A stretch of DNA of 27,638 nucleotides. Source: a virus. Under the pieces are notes generated by a model. It made no database searches, was not told the DNA's origin, and was given only the letters and a program-made list of their open reading frames with translations. A program made the position numbers and the translations under genes. Shown here in pieces: positions 8,367 through 14,069 of the stretch (positions are counted from its first letter, which is position 1; each line of letters begins with the position of its first letter). The stretch is taken from the IMG/VR virus record IMGVR_UViG_3300017742_000088, positions 1 to 27,638 of that record. One strand, written 5' to 3'.

Positions 8367-8652
8367 AGCATACTCACGCTCCGACATCCTCGACATGGCG
8401 AGCGAATGTATCACGAAAGATCGCGCCGCGACGCACGGCGACATGGAGGAAAACTTCTCGACGATTGCGGCGTACTGGAGCATCCACCTGGGGGTCGAAA
8501 TAACCGCCGCAGATTGCGCAATCATGTGCGCGCAGATAAAGCTCGCGCGCCTCAAGTCAAATGTCGCCCACGCCGACAACTGGGTGGATCTAGTCGGATA
8601 CGCCGCCTGCGGCGGTGAGCTGGCCGCTGAGCGCCCGGAGGGTTCGACATGA
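8359..8652 (+). CDS. DUF6378-like phage protein, 97 aa
   Basis: Resembles the phage family of unknown function annotated DUF6378. The core DRAATHGDMEENF, then CAIMCAQIKLARL and HADNWVDLVGYAACGG, is the pattern I recognise. The family is all-helical and is usually found in early or accessory gene blocks of tailed phages; its activity is not established. It overlaps its neighbours by 8 and 4 bases. No catalytic triad or membrane segment is visible. Confidence 0.65.
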   Translation: MAKAYSRSDILDMASECITKDRAATHGDMEENFSTIAAYWSIHLGVEITAADCAIMCAQIKLARLKSNVAHADNWVDLVGYAACGGELAAERPEGST

Positions 8653-8861
8653 GCGAAGAGTGGGCAGTCACCCTGCCGAGGCTGGTAGCGTGTCCTGAGT
8701 GCCACGGTGAGGGCACTATAGAGGAGGGGTACGCATACCCTCACAACGCCGGCCGCGACATCGGCGAAATCATCATGGAGACCGTATCGTGTCCAGAGTG
8801 TGGCGGAATGGGAGAGATCCCGCCTTATGAGGAAGAAGAGGAAGAGGAGGAAGACGAATGA
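8649..8861 (+). CDS. Small zinc-finger protein with Glu-rich tail, 70 aa
   Basis: Two CxxCxGxG motifs (CPECHGEG at residues 15-22 and CPECGGMG at 48-55) match the DnaJ-type zinc-binding repeat and probably bind one zinc together. The C-terminus is a run of about ten acidic residues (YEEEEEEEEDE), which could mimic nucleic acid or contact a basic partner. It overlaps both neighbours by 4 bases. Such small zinc proteins are common in phage early operons. No specific function can be assigned. Confidence 0.7.
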   Translation: MSEEWAVTLPRLVACPECHGEGTIEEGYAYPHNAGRDIGEIIMETVSCPECGGMGEIPPYEEEEEEEEDE

Positions 8862-9625
8862 AGTATGACCCGGAGGCGCTCACGCGTCACGTTCTTGACT
8901 GCGCCCAGCAGGGAATGTCTCAGGCGGATGTCGCAGACTTGTTGCGCGTATCCCGCTCAACAATCCACCGCATCTGCACCACTGCAAACATAAAACTTGA
9001 AAGGAAGCCCCGTGAATACGGACCAAACTCAAATCATTATAAGCCGTCTGGAGCGGATCAACAGCATCATGCTGTCGGAGCAGAAGACGGCGATGCGGCC
9101 AAACTTGAAGCAGCGTCTGGAAGAGCAACAGGCATTGCTAGACGCACTAAGGCGCGCGACCAACGTGATGCCGCAGAGCGCCTGAAGGCTAAGCTGGAGG
9201 GCGTCACAGATAAGCACGAGCGGTACGAGATCACATACGCCCACTGCATCTGGGAATATGAGCAAATGCAGTACCGGAACGGCAAACGTGACCCTCTGCC
9301 GTCCGGCCCGCGCAGGCCGCTTACAACCTCGCCGTCCATGCTGGTGGCCGCTGAGAAGATGAAGCAGCACAGCATCGAGCAAGGCAACCGCCTGTTTGCG
9401 CTGATCCCATACGACCAGCGTGTGACGGCCTCACAGGCGGCGGAGTTGCTGGGCGAGAGCGTGCCGCGCACGTCAAGTTACCTCAAGAAGATGTGGGAAG
9501 CGGATAAGATCTACCGCGTGCGCGACCTGGTCGAAGTGGAGGGCTGCACAAAGCGTCAGTGGCGCTGGGTATTTAGTAAGCAGCCAATCAAGGCGTTGAA
9601 TAACTTTTTCGAGGATGATGAGTGA
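8858..9625 (+). CDS. Two-HTH DNA-binding protein, 255 aa
   Basis: Probable DNA-binding regulator. An N-terminal helix-turn-helix (QADVADLLRVSRSTIHRIC, about residues 22-40) resembles resolvase/Hin-type HTHs. A second winged-helix-like segment lies near residues 188-222 (VTASQAAELLGESVPRTSSYL). Between them, residues 50-110 are an odd His/Gly/Ala/Arg-rich linker that looks disordered; a separate ORF with better protein character lies in another frame over exactly this stretch. The gene overlaps the zinc-finger gene by 4 bases and shares its last base with the next start. A frameshift-disrupted pair of genes is the main alternative. Confidence 0.6.
   Translation: MKYDPEALTRHVLDCAQQGMSQADVADLLRVSRSTIHRICTTANIKLERKPREYGPNSNHYKPSGADQQHHAVGAEDGDAAKLEAASGRATGIARRTKARDQRDAAERLKAKLEGVTDKHERYEITYAHCIWEYEQMQYRNGKRDPLPSGPRRPLTTSPSMLVAAEKMKQHSIEQGNRLFALIPYDQRVTASQAAELLGESVPRTSSYLKKMWEADKIYRVRDLVEVEGCTKRQWRWVFSKQPIKALNNFFEDDE
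9012..9185 (+). CDS. Possible nested (overprinted) small helical protein, 57 aa
   Basis: A GTG-start ORF lying wholly inside the two-HTH gene in another frame. AAAGGAAG lies 4-5 bases upstream. The product is strongly amphipathic helix (IIISRLERINSIMLSE, then LKQRLEEQQALLDALRRA) and looks like a small coiled coil, while the host frame over the same bases reads as low-quality linker. Either this is a genuine overlapping gene, or it marks an ancestral separate gene absorbed by read-through. The family is not recognised. Confidence 0.4.
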   Translation: MNTDQTQIIISRLERINSIMLSEQKTAMRPNLKQRLEEQQALLDALRRATNVMPQSA

Positions 9626-9735
9626 TGGGCGAGAAGGAACTGGAGCGCATGATAAACGCAGCAGGATTTATTGGGGCAGTCATTGGCTTTTTTAGCGGCG
9701 CTGTCCTGATGGCGCTGGCATTTACTATATTCTAG
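9625..9735 (+). CDS. One-pass membrane peptide, 36 aa
   Basis: Starts on the last base of the previous stop (TGATG overlap). After a charged N-terminus (MGEKELERM), residues 12-36 form one Gly/Ala/Phe-rich membrane helix (FIGAVIGFFSGAVLMALAF) that runs to the C-terminus. The GxxxxG-like spacing could support helix packing. It is the last gene of the early-type operon. An N-in inner-membrane location is inferred. No family recognised. Confidence 0.55.
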   Translation: MGEKELERMINAAGFIGAVIGFFSGAVLMALAFTIF

Positions 9736-9742
9736 TAATCGT

Positions 9743-9813
9743 GCGGGTGGTCGTGTGAATGATTGGCGCATTCGGAGCACGTTAACCAACAAACAATATG
9801 TTGAACCACCCGC
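9743..9813 (+). ncRNA. Candidate structured RNA: compact three-way junction
   Basis: Three perfectly nested helices can be drawn. Stem 1 is 9 bp (9743-9751 with 9805-9813, GCGGGTGGT/ACCACCCGC). Stem 2 abuts it: CGTG 9752-9755 with CACG 9778-9781, then GAATG 9757-9761 with CATTC 9769-9773, a 7-base loop and a 3-base bulge. Stem 3 is CAACA 9787-9791 with TGTTG 9799-9803 and another 7-base loop. One unpaired base separates stem 3 from stem 1. The fold lies just past the early operon and before a converging gene. It resembles a tRNA outline but has no T-loop or D-arm. Confidence 0.5.
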
Positions 9814-9830
9814 TCAAACTTTCTACTCAA

Positions 9831-9844
9831 GCCCACACATGGGC
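9831..9844 (-). terminator. Possible weak terminator hairpin of the minus operon
   Basis: GCCCA-CACA-TGGGC is a 5-bp stem with a 4-base loop, 8 bases beyond the stop of the last minus-strand gene. Only scattered Ts follow in the minus direction, so termination efficiency would be low. Confidence 0.35.
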
Positions 9845-9852
9845 GCCAGAGA

Positions 9853-10236
9853 TTATTTAAAGCTGCCCAAAGTTTTTTGCATCGACAGGCTTTCGTTTAG
9901 AAACTCTGCCTCAGATACATACGTTGTCGTCTTGAGGATCTCGTCTCCCCGGCGGAAAACAACAGCATCCAGATCCACCGCGACAAAGGCGTAAACGTCC
10001 GACCTTGGGCCGCTCCTCTTAGCTGTGTGAAATTTGTATCTTTGCTCTATCCCATGTGTCTTGCTGGCGCTTTTCACCTGCAATGTGAGCGTGCGTGTAT
10101 CTGTCTGTATATACGCGTCGTGGTCTCTGATCTGACATAATGTGCAGAGATAGCCAGCAAGCGAAAGACGGGCGAGCGCTAAATGCTCCCCGGCCCGTCC
10201 AACTGCCGCGCTGGCCTTTTGATCTTGGACCCGCAC
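9853..10236 (-). CDS. PD-(D/E)xK nuclease-like protein, 127 aa
   Basis: Last gene of the minus-strand operon. An N-terminal helix (AAVGRAGEHLALARLSLAGY) is followed by HDAYIQ and then LQVKSAS, which fits the D...(E/Q)xK active site of the PD-(D/E)xK fold, as in small Holliday-junction-resolvase-like and phage nucleases. Candidate metal ligands are E17, D40 and the Q-x-K near residue 53-55. Later strands (VYAFVAVDLDAVVFRRG) suit the same fold. The start is a GTG with no clear Shine-Dalgarno, and a 9-bp tandem repeat fills the upstream spacer. A DNA-processing role is inferred; target unknown. Confidence 0.5.
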   Translation of the reverse strand: MRVQDQKASAAVGRAGEHLALARLSLAGYLCTLCQIRDHDAYIQTDTRTLTLQVKSASKTHGIEQRYKFHTAKRSGPRSDVYAFVAVDLDAVVFRRGDEILKTTTYVSEAEFLNESLSMQKTLGSFK

Positions 10237-10253
10237 TTGGCTAACTTGGCTAA
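10236..10253. repeat. Perfect 2x9-bp tandem repeat
   Basis: CTTGGCTAA occurs twice head to tail, filling the spacer between the endolysin stop and the GTG of the nuclease-like gene on the minus strand. It could be a slippage product or a small binding site. Confidence 0.8.
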
Positions 10254-10254
10254 A

Positions 10255-10881
10255 CTAAGTCAACAGCCAGGTGTGGATTTTGCGCGTCTGGTTAATGCGA
10301 TCATCCAGGCCGTGATAGCCGCCATTCACCCTGCGCGTTATGCGCTTGATAACATCATCGCCAACACCGTCGTCCGCAATGGCAAATAGGCCGTTCTTCT
10401 GGAAGAACCATAAGGCCGTTTCAAACGCATACTCGTCAGCTAGTTTCGACGGATACTCAAGAACCTCCGGCAAATTCATGTCTGACGCAAATGCCTTGAC
10501 GTTTGACTTGCCGGTCAACTGCAAAAAGCCCTTTCCAGAAAACGCAAAGCCGTCGCCACTTGCCTCGTCGCCATTGCCCATGCGGCTGGAGTAGACCTTA
10601 TTTGCCAGTCCCTGCGGGTTCTTAGCATACGGCTCCGCGCTCTCAACTGTTGGGAAGCGCGACGGCCAGACGGCTTGAATGCGCTCAGGGGTTGAGTAGT
10701 ACAGCCCCTCCGTTGTGCGCTTAAAGCCGCCACTCTCGTGATGCGACTGGCCAAGTAAGTGAGCGCAGCGGTCAGGCGACAGGTCGTAATGCTTGGCGAT
10801 TGCTCTGGCCGTATTTGGGCCAAACGCGCCATCGGCTGAAACTCCAATTTTTGCTTGGAGCAACTTCATTGCTTCACTCAT
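10255..10881 (-). CDS. Endolysin: GH19 chitinase-like muramidase, 208 aa
   Basis: Peptidoglycan-degrading lysis enzyme. Residues 5-30 (KLLQAKIGVSADGAFGPNTARAI) resemble a short peptidoglycan-binding repeat. The GH19 catalytic domain follows, with HHESGGF (E49 as probable acid) and TTEGLYY (E58 as the second carboxylate), then FAFSGKGFLQLTGKSNV and ITRRVNGGYHGLDDR, all characteristic of the family. There is no signal peptide, so export to the wall would need the holin candidates upstream in the same operon. It overlaps the preceding small basic gene by 4 bases. The length fits phage GH19 endolysins. Confidence 0.88.
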   Translation of the reverse strand: MSEAMKLLQAKIGVSADGAFGPNTARAIAKHYDLSPDRCAHLLGQSHHESGGFKRTTEGLYYSTPERIQAVWPSRFPTVESAEPYAKNPQGLANKVYSSRMGNGDEASGDGFAFSGKGFLQLTGKSNVKAFASDMNLPEVLEYPSKLADEYAFETALWFFQKNGLFAIADDGVGDDVIKRITRRVNGGYHGLDDRINQTRKIHTWLLT

Positions 10882-11075
10882 TTTTTAGCCTTTTTCTTAG
10901 CTGGCTTCTTAGCCGTCTTGGCAGCCGCTTTAAATGCAGCGGCCGTCGGCGCTCCTTTGGAGCCGGGCTTACGCATTTTCTCTTTGCTTCCGGCTTTAAT
11001 GCGCGCTTGCTTATTGCGAATGCGGTCCCATAAGCCGGTTTTACTTTTGCTAGAAGACTTCGATTTGCCTGACAT
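10878..11075 (-). CDS. Small Lys/Ala-rich basic protein, 65 aa
   Basis: Highly basic, with an N-terminal Ser/Lys cluster, WDRIRNKQARIKAGSKEKMRKP in the middle, and a histone-H1-like tail (KTAKKPAKKKAKK). There are no Cys or membrane segments. It has a strong AAGGAG ribosome site 7 bases upstream and overlaps the endolysin start. Such proteins recur as hypothetical proteins in marine phages. Nucleic-acid or membrane binding is inferred only from charge. Confidence 0.65.
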   Translation of the reverse strand: MSGKSKSSSKSKTGLWDRIRNKQARIKAGSKEKMRKPGSKGAPTAAAFKAAAKTAKKPAKKKAKK

Positions 11076-11086
11076 CTTAGCACTCC

Positions 11087-11203
11087 TTACGCCATTTTGA
11101 TTTTAACGCCCATCTTCTTGCACGAGCCTGCGGCACGGCAGGCGGATTTTGTCTTGCAGGATGGGCACGGCTTAAAGCCAGATGATTTTTTACCGTATTT
11201 CAT
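11087..11203 (-). CDS. Tiny Cys/Lys-rich protein, 38 aa
   Basis: Starts 1 base after the upstream stop, with GAAGAGG 7 bases before the ATG. The sequence has four Cys in CPSCKTKSACRAAGSC spacing and ends in MGVKIKMA. The CxxC pair plus two more Cys could form a small zinc knuckle. Net charge is strongly positive. It lies between two other small basic proteins, which suggests a shared nucleic-acid-related role. No family recognised. Confidence 0.6.
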   Translation of the reverse strand: MKYGKKSSGFKPCPSCKTKSACRAAGSCKKMGVKIKMA

Positions 11204-11204
11204 G

Positions 11205-11465
11205 TTATGACCTCTTCGATTTGGTGCCGGAACATTTCCAGCGTTTGCGTGATAGATTGAGCGGGCTGTTAGGATCTTTCGCCGCCTTCGGAAACTTCTT
11301 CTTCTGCGCTGCGGATCGTGCGCAGTATGCGTCACCCTTTTTCGTGCCGGCCTTGACCCGTGGGCCGCCACCCTTCGCCTTACCCGCTTGACCGTAGCTA
11401 ACTTTGCGGCCGCTGGCGGTGACTTTGACGCGGGCTTTGCCTTTTGCTGGTGTAGCTCTACTCAT
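11205..11465 (-). CDS. DUF6321-like small basic protein, 86 aa
   Basis: Matches the pattern of a conserved phage family annotated DUF6321: GRKVSYGQAGKAKGGGP, then GDAYCARSAAQKK, then DPNSPLNLSRKRWKCSG. Its two Cys may be metal ligands or a disulfide. The function of the family is not established. I used the ATG at 11465 because TTGGAG lies 7 bases upstream; a longer reading of the frame lacks this. It overlaps the preceding export-like gene by 4 bases and is followed at once by the 38-aa gene. Confidence 0.65.
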   Translation of the reverse strand: MSRATPAKGKARVKVTASGRKVSYGQAGKAKGGGPRVKAGTKKGDAYCARSAAQKKKFPKAAKDPNSPLNLSRKRWKCSGTKSKRS

Positions 11466-11650
11466 GTGTTTTCTCCAACTTTGAAGCAATACGGTTTGAC
11501 TAAAAAGCCCTTGTCAGCTAGTTCCATTGCAAAGTTCATTACGTCGGCCTGACACTCGGCTTCGCTATACCATATATTATTTAAGTTTGCGATCACCGTG
11601 CAAGACTTCGCGTTTAGCGTCTGGCATATCAGGATGGCCGCAAGAAACAT
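11462..11650 (-). CDS. Small exported two-Cys protein, 62 aa (copy A)
   Basis: Begins with a hydrophobic signal-like segment (MFLAAILICQTLNA, cleavage possible after residue 14). The mature part has YSEAEC and PYCFKVGEN, with 19 residues between the two Cys. The 55-aa gene upstream in the same operon has the same layout (YSSEKEC ... LQCFRITGES), so they look like paralogues. The ATG follows directly on the holin stop, with GGAGG inside the holin end. A periplasmic role tied to lysis timing, perhaps by disulfide, is plausible but unproven. Confidence 0.6.
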   Translation of the reverse strand: MFLAAILICQTLNAKSCTVIANLNNIWYSEAECQADVMNFAMELADKGFLVKPYCFKVGENT

Positions 11651-12040
11651 TTACTTCTTGCCTCCGAAAAACTTAGTCGCTGATCTTGTCGCAAATGAAG
11701 CGCTCACGATAACTCCAAGAGTATATTGATAGTAGCTTGGCATCGTTTCGAGAGAGGCAAATCCGTCAGCCACAACCTGGCGCCCCCACTCTCCGCAAAA
11801 CGCGAGTATTAGCGGGATCGAAAATAATATTGTAAGCCACTCATCTTTAAGGGAGTTTTGAGTTCCCCGCGCCATGATCTTTTCCCAGTCCGCCTCCGAC
11901 GTTGCGGCGGACTTCATAACTGCCGCCTTGGCTTCAGCCTCGACTAACTTGAGGTTTGCGGTAGCTGCTTGCGCGCTGGCCTTGCCCTTCAGCCATCCGC
12001 CAGCAAGATCAGCGATTGGGCCTATCAGTGCTTGTATCAT
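11651..12040 (-). CDS. Putative holin, GTA three-TM-like type, 129 aa
   Basis: Likely inner-membrane pore former for lysis. Residues 1-20 (MIQALIGPIADLAGGWLKG) form one hydrophobic or amphipathic segment. A charged helical region follows (residues 25-65), then two membrane segments, DEWLTILFSIPLILAFCGEW and YYQYTLGVIVSASFA. This order resembles the three-TM holin-like family first named from alphaproteobacterial gene transfer agents (PF11351-type). It is close to the endolysin in the same operon and overlaps the smaller two-TM protein by 4 bases. Confidence 0.6.
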   Translation of the reverse strand: MIQALIGPIADLAGGWLKGKASAQAATANLKLVEAEAKAAVMKSAATSEADWEKIMARGTQNSLKDEWLTILFSIPLILAFCGEWGRQVVADGFASLETMPSYYQYTLGVIVSASFATRSATKFFGGKK

Positions 12041-12237
12041 TTCTCATGCCCCAGCCATACGGCGAATGCGCCCGTCATGGCTCCTGTGACAACACTCACC
12101 AAAGCTGACTGCTGCGTTGTTGGATCGCTTAACGTCATAAACCACTCAACTACGCGCCAAGCGGATATTGACATCATTATCATCATAAGTCGCGGCAGTA
12201 GCTTCCAAGCCAGCACGCGCTCCATTGCTATCGTCAT
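12037..12237 (-). CDS. Two-TM small membrane protein (second holin or antiholin), 66 aa
   Basis: Two membrane helices are seen: LLPRLMMIMMSISAWRVVEW (residues 13-32) and ALVSVVTGAMTGAFAVWLG (45-63), with a short Pro/Thr loop between. This suits a class II holin or a partner of the downstream three-TM protein. AGGAG lies 7 bases before the ATG. It overlaps its neighbours by 4 bases on both sides, so the pair is probably co-translated. Which of the two forms the hole cannot be told from sequence. Confidence 0.6.
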   Translation of the reverse strand: MTIAMERVLAWKLLPRLMMIMMSISAWRVVEWFMTLSDPTTQQSALVSVVTGAMTGAFAVWLGHEK

Positions 12238-12401
12238 TTGCTTTCTCCTGTGATCCTAAAGCATTGCAGATATTCGTTGGTCTTGGTTACTAAAACGGAC
12301 GCCTTGCGCAGCTCATCGGAGCATTCTTTCTCGCTGCTATACTGACCCACTTCAAAGTGTATGACCTGCCCGCTAAGTTGGAACCACAGTAATATCCACA
12401 T
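12234..12401 (-). CDS. Small exported two-Cys protein, 55 aa (copy B)
   Basis: The ATG follows directly on the upstream TAG and the stop overlaps the next ATG by 4 bases. The product starts with a hydrophobic, Trp-rich segment (MWILLWFQLSG) and continues with YSSEKEC, a helix, and LQCFRITGESK, with 20 residues between the two Cys. It aligns by eye with the 62-aa protein further down the operon. The N-terminus lacks early basic residues, so export may be inefficient or the segment may act as an anchor. Function unknown. Confidence 0.6.
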   Translation of the reverse strand: MWILLWFQLSGQVIHFEVGQYSSEKECSDELRKASVLVTKTNEYLQCFRITGESK

Positions 12402-12872
12402 CTACCATTTCCCGTGTTTGACGCCTAGGAAAAACAGAACAACAATCAACGCACCAAATCCAGCAAGCAAGAGCGCTGTGCCGACTGCCAAACTTATGCA
12501 CTTGTCAATAAACTCCTGCTTCTTATAGACCAGCTCCTGCTGACGTTTGCGTTGCTCGCCCTCAATTTTTACTATGGCTTTCCAGGCGCTGGGCCCGTAA
12601 TGCCACGAAATATGGCTGCGGAGATCCTCTCGGTATTCAGCCAATTTCTGCTTTTGCGACCATATCTCTAGGGCGTTAGCCTCATTGTCGCTGAACATCT
12701 TATACAGCGGCGGCTTCTGCGACTTCTTTTCCAGGAAATCCAGATCGGACGCGGCCTTAGCAAACTGCGAGACAGTTGCGGACATTTCATGGACACTTTT
12801 CCCAAAATCCACCGCCTTCTTGATGCCCTTATACGCTGCGGACGCGGCGGCTATGCAAGTGACCGGGTCCAT
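12402..12872 (-). CDS. Helical protein with C-terminal membrane anchor, 156 aa
   Basis: Residues 1-60 are Ala-rich helix (MDPVTCIAAASAAYKGIKKAV). A conserved-looking WHYGPSAWKAIV segment lies near residue 92, then a Lys/Glu/Gln coiled coil and a C-terminal membrane segment (LAVGTALLLAGFGALIVVLF). I have the impression that similar proteins recur in marine podovirus-like genomes without a known function. The coiled coil plus one anchor is loosely spanin-like, but the orientation (anchor at the C-terminus) argues against a classic Rz. A ribosome site (GGAG) precedes the ATG. Confidence 0.6.
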   Translation of the reverse strand: MDPVTCIAAASAAYKGIKKAVDFGKSVHEMSATVSQFAKAASDLDFLEKKSQKPPLYKMFSDNEANALEIWSQKQKLAEYREDLRSHISWHYGPSAWKAIVKIEGEQRKRQQELVYKKQEFIDKCISLAVGTALLLAGFGALIVVLFFLGVKHGKW

Positions 12873-12873
12873 A

Positions 12874-13107
12874 TCACCGCTCCATCAACCGATCAATTTT
12901 CTCTTCGAGACGGTCAAACTTATTCATAATCTGCGATAGAACCTCAGAGCTGTCTGACTTGGTGACATATTCTTTGGCCATTTCTTCGCGGGTGCGGTTG
13001 AGTAAGATGCGCAGGCGATCCAACTCTTCTCGCTGAGTTTTGAGCCACCAGCCAATGCCAGTGATGACAACTCCAAATAGTATATTCAAGATTGCGTCGA
13101 CTTCCAT
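12874..13107 (-). CDS. Membrane-anchored coiled-coil protein (Rz-like layout), 77 aa
   Basis: First gene of the minus operon. I chose the ATG at 13107 because GGAG lies 6 bases upstream; the longer reading from 13134 has no ribosome site. One N-terminal membrane helix (ILNILFGVVITGIGWWL) is followed by a long charged coiled coil (REELDRLRILLNRTREEM, FDRLEEKIDRLMER). This layout matches inner-membrane spanins, but similar small proteins also occur outside lysis cassettes. No nested lipoprotein was found within it. Confidence 0.6.
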   Translation of the reverse strand: MEVDAILNILFGVVITGIGWWLKTQREELDRLRILLNRTREEMAKEYVTKSDSSEVLSQIMNKFDRLEEKIDRLMER

Positions 13108-13229
13108 GGTTGGCTCCAAAAGGTTCCCGGCCATATTAACACGGCGACGGCAGAAAAGAAATATCTCGGCAACACCTTGACCCCTGCCCCCATTCTGTTA
13201 ACACTGCACAAACAAATGGAGGAACCACT
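13108..13229. promoter_or_regulatory. Divergent intergenic region, probable promoters
   Basis: The only gap between the minus lysis operon and the plus replication operon, so it must drive at least one of them unless transcription reads through. Plus strand: TTGACC at 13177-13182 is a good -35, with GTTAAC at 13197-13202 near the expected -10, but no well-spaced -10 hexamer. Minus strand: a TAATAT-like -10 lies about 28 bases before the first gene with no convincing -35. Exact starts cannot be fixed by eye. Confidence 0.45.
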
Positions 13230-13400
13230 GTGAAACATGAGTTAAAACAAATCGGGCCGCGCATCCGCGCCGATATAGCTGAGATGTTGAAAGAGCATTG
13301 CGCCAGCCAGCGCGTCAGCGCGTCGCTGACGATAGAGCGGCTGATCGTCGAGCATCTCAAGAAGGGTGGATATGTTGTCGAAGATTACAATCGGTATTGA
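13230..13400 (+). CDS. Ribbon-helix-helix-like small protein, 56 aa
   Basis: GTG start with a perfect GGAGG 7 bases upstream. The sequence (KQIGPRIRADIAEMLKEHC, then TIERLIVEHLKKGGY) has the strand-helix-helix pattern of Arc/MetJ-type DNA-binding proteins, which act as dimers or tetramers. It is first in the replication operon and could autoregulate the divergent intergenic region beside it. It overlaps the RuvC-like gene by 29 bases. An all-helical unrelated protein is the alternative. Confidence 0.6.
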   Translation: MKHELKQIGPRIRADIAEMLKEHCASQRVSASLTIERLIVEHLKKGGYVVEDYNRY

Positions 13401-13830
13401 TCCAGGCTACCGCACCGGGGGCGTTGCGCTTCTGGGTGACGGCTTCGCCGAGGTGCACGACTTGCCGGTCTACACCGAGGGCGGCGTCGACGTGATCGCG
13501 CTGCTCGACATCATCAACAGCGCCGGGCCGGTTGAACATATTTGGCTTGAAAAACAACAGGCTATGCCGAAGCAGGGTGTGGTGAGTGTGTTTAAGCTGG
13601 GGTTTGCATACGGACAAATCCTGACGACTGCCGCACTATCTGGCCACCCGTACAGCGAAGTGCGGCCGGCCAAGTGGAAGTCGAGCATGAACCTGCCGAA
13701 GGACAAGGACGCGGCGCGCCGGCAGGCCCAGCAATGGTATCCAGATCTGGCGCTGCGACTGAAGCGTAAGAAAGACGAACACCGTGCAGAAAGTCTGCTA
13801 GTGGCAACATTTGGGAGGGGGGAGAGATGA
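13372..13830 (+). CDS. RuvC-like Holliday junction resolvase, 152 aa
   Basis: Cleaves four-way or branched DNA, probably to clear replication and recombination intermediates before packaging. The RNase-H-type site is visible: IGIDPG with D10, HIWLEKQQ with E60, and a C-terminal KDEHRAESLL cluster with D135, E136, H137 and E140. The order matches RuvC, and the length is slightly shorter than the bacterial enzyme. I start at the ATG with GGTGG just upstream rather than the GTG two codons earlier. It lies in a replication/recombination operon and overlaps the next gene by 4 bases. Confidence 0.82.
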   Translation: MLSKITIGIDPGYRTGGVALLGDGFAEVHDLPVYTEGGVDVIALLDIINSAGPVEHIWLEKQQAMPKQGVVSVFKLGFAYGQILTTAALSGHPYSEVRPAKWKSSMNLPKDKDAARRQAQQWYPDLALRLKRKKDEHRAESLLVATFGRGER

Positions 13831-14066
13831 GTTACATTGTGGCCGTCATTAAAGACGGTAAAACGTGCATTGAGATTGATGGGATCTACTTCAAAACGGA
13901 GGGGCTCGACGATGTAGCGCAATACATGCTCTGGAAGCACGACCAGCATAGGGAGCGTGGGTATAAGGCGCTTGTTCTGGAAGTTAAGCAGACCTTTACA
14001 GAGGTGGGACGTAAAATCGAAGCAGATATTTTAACGGGTAAAAGTAACGGATATTTTGACGGGTAA
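13827..14066 (+). CDS. Hypothetical protein, 79 aa
   Basis: Small mixed alpha/beta protein (SYIVAVIKDGKTCIEIDG, then a helical LDDVAQYMLWKHDQH). It overlaps the RuvC-like gene by 4 bases. The last 13 codons run through an imperfect 19-bp direct repeat whose second copy supplies the stop codon, so the C-terminus may be a recent extension or truncation. No family or catalytic motif recognised. Confidence 0.6.
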   Translation: MSYIVAVIKDGKTCIEIDGIYFKTEGLDDVAQYMLWKHDQHRERGYKALVLEVKQTFTEVGRKIEADILTGKSNGYFDG

Positions 14067-14069
14067 AAG
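14026..14069. repeat. Imperfect direct repeat, 2x19 bp, period 25
   Basis: ATATTTT[A/G]ACGGGTAAAAG occurs at 14026-14044 and 14051-14069 with a single mismatch. The period is not a multiple of three, so the two copies are read in different frames. The second copy supplies the stop of the 79-aa gene and the sequence just before the exonuclease ATG. Confidence 0.85.

Noticed and set aside
9743-9813. tRNA gene (7-base loop ATTGGCG would place a UGG anticodon)
   Set aside because: There is no D-arm, no TTC-type T-loop, the closing stem is 9 bp and only 1 base separates the last arm from it. Kept only as a structured-RNA candidate.
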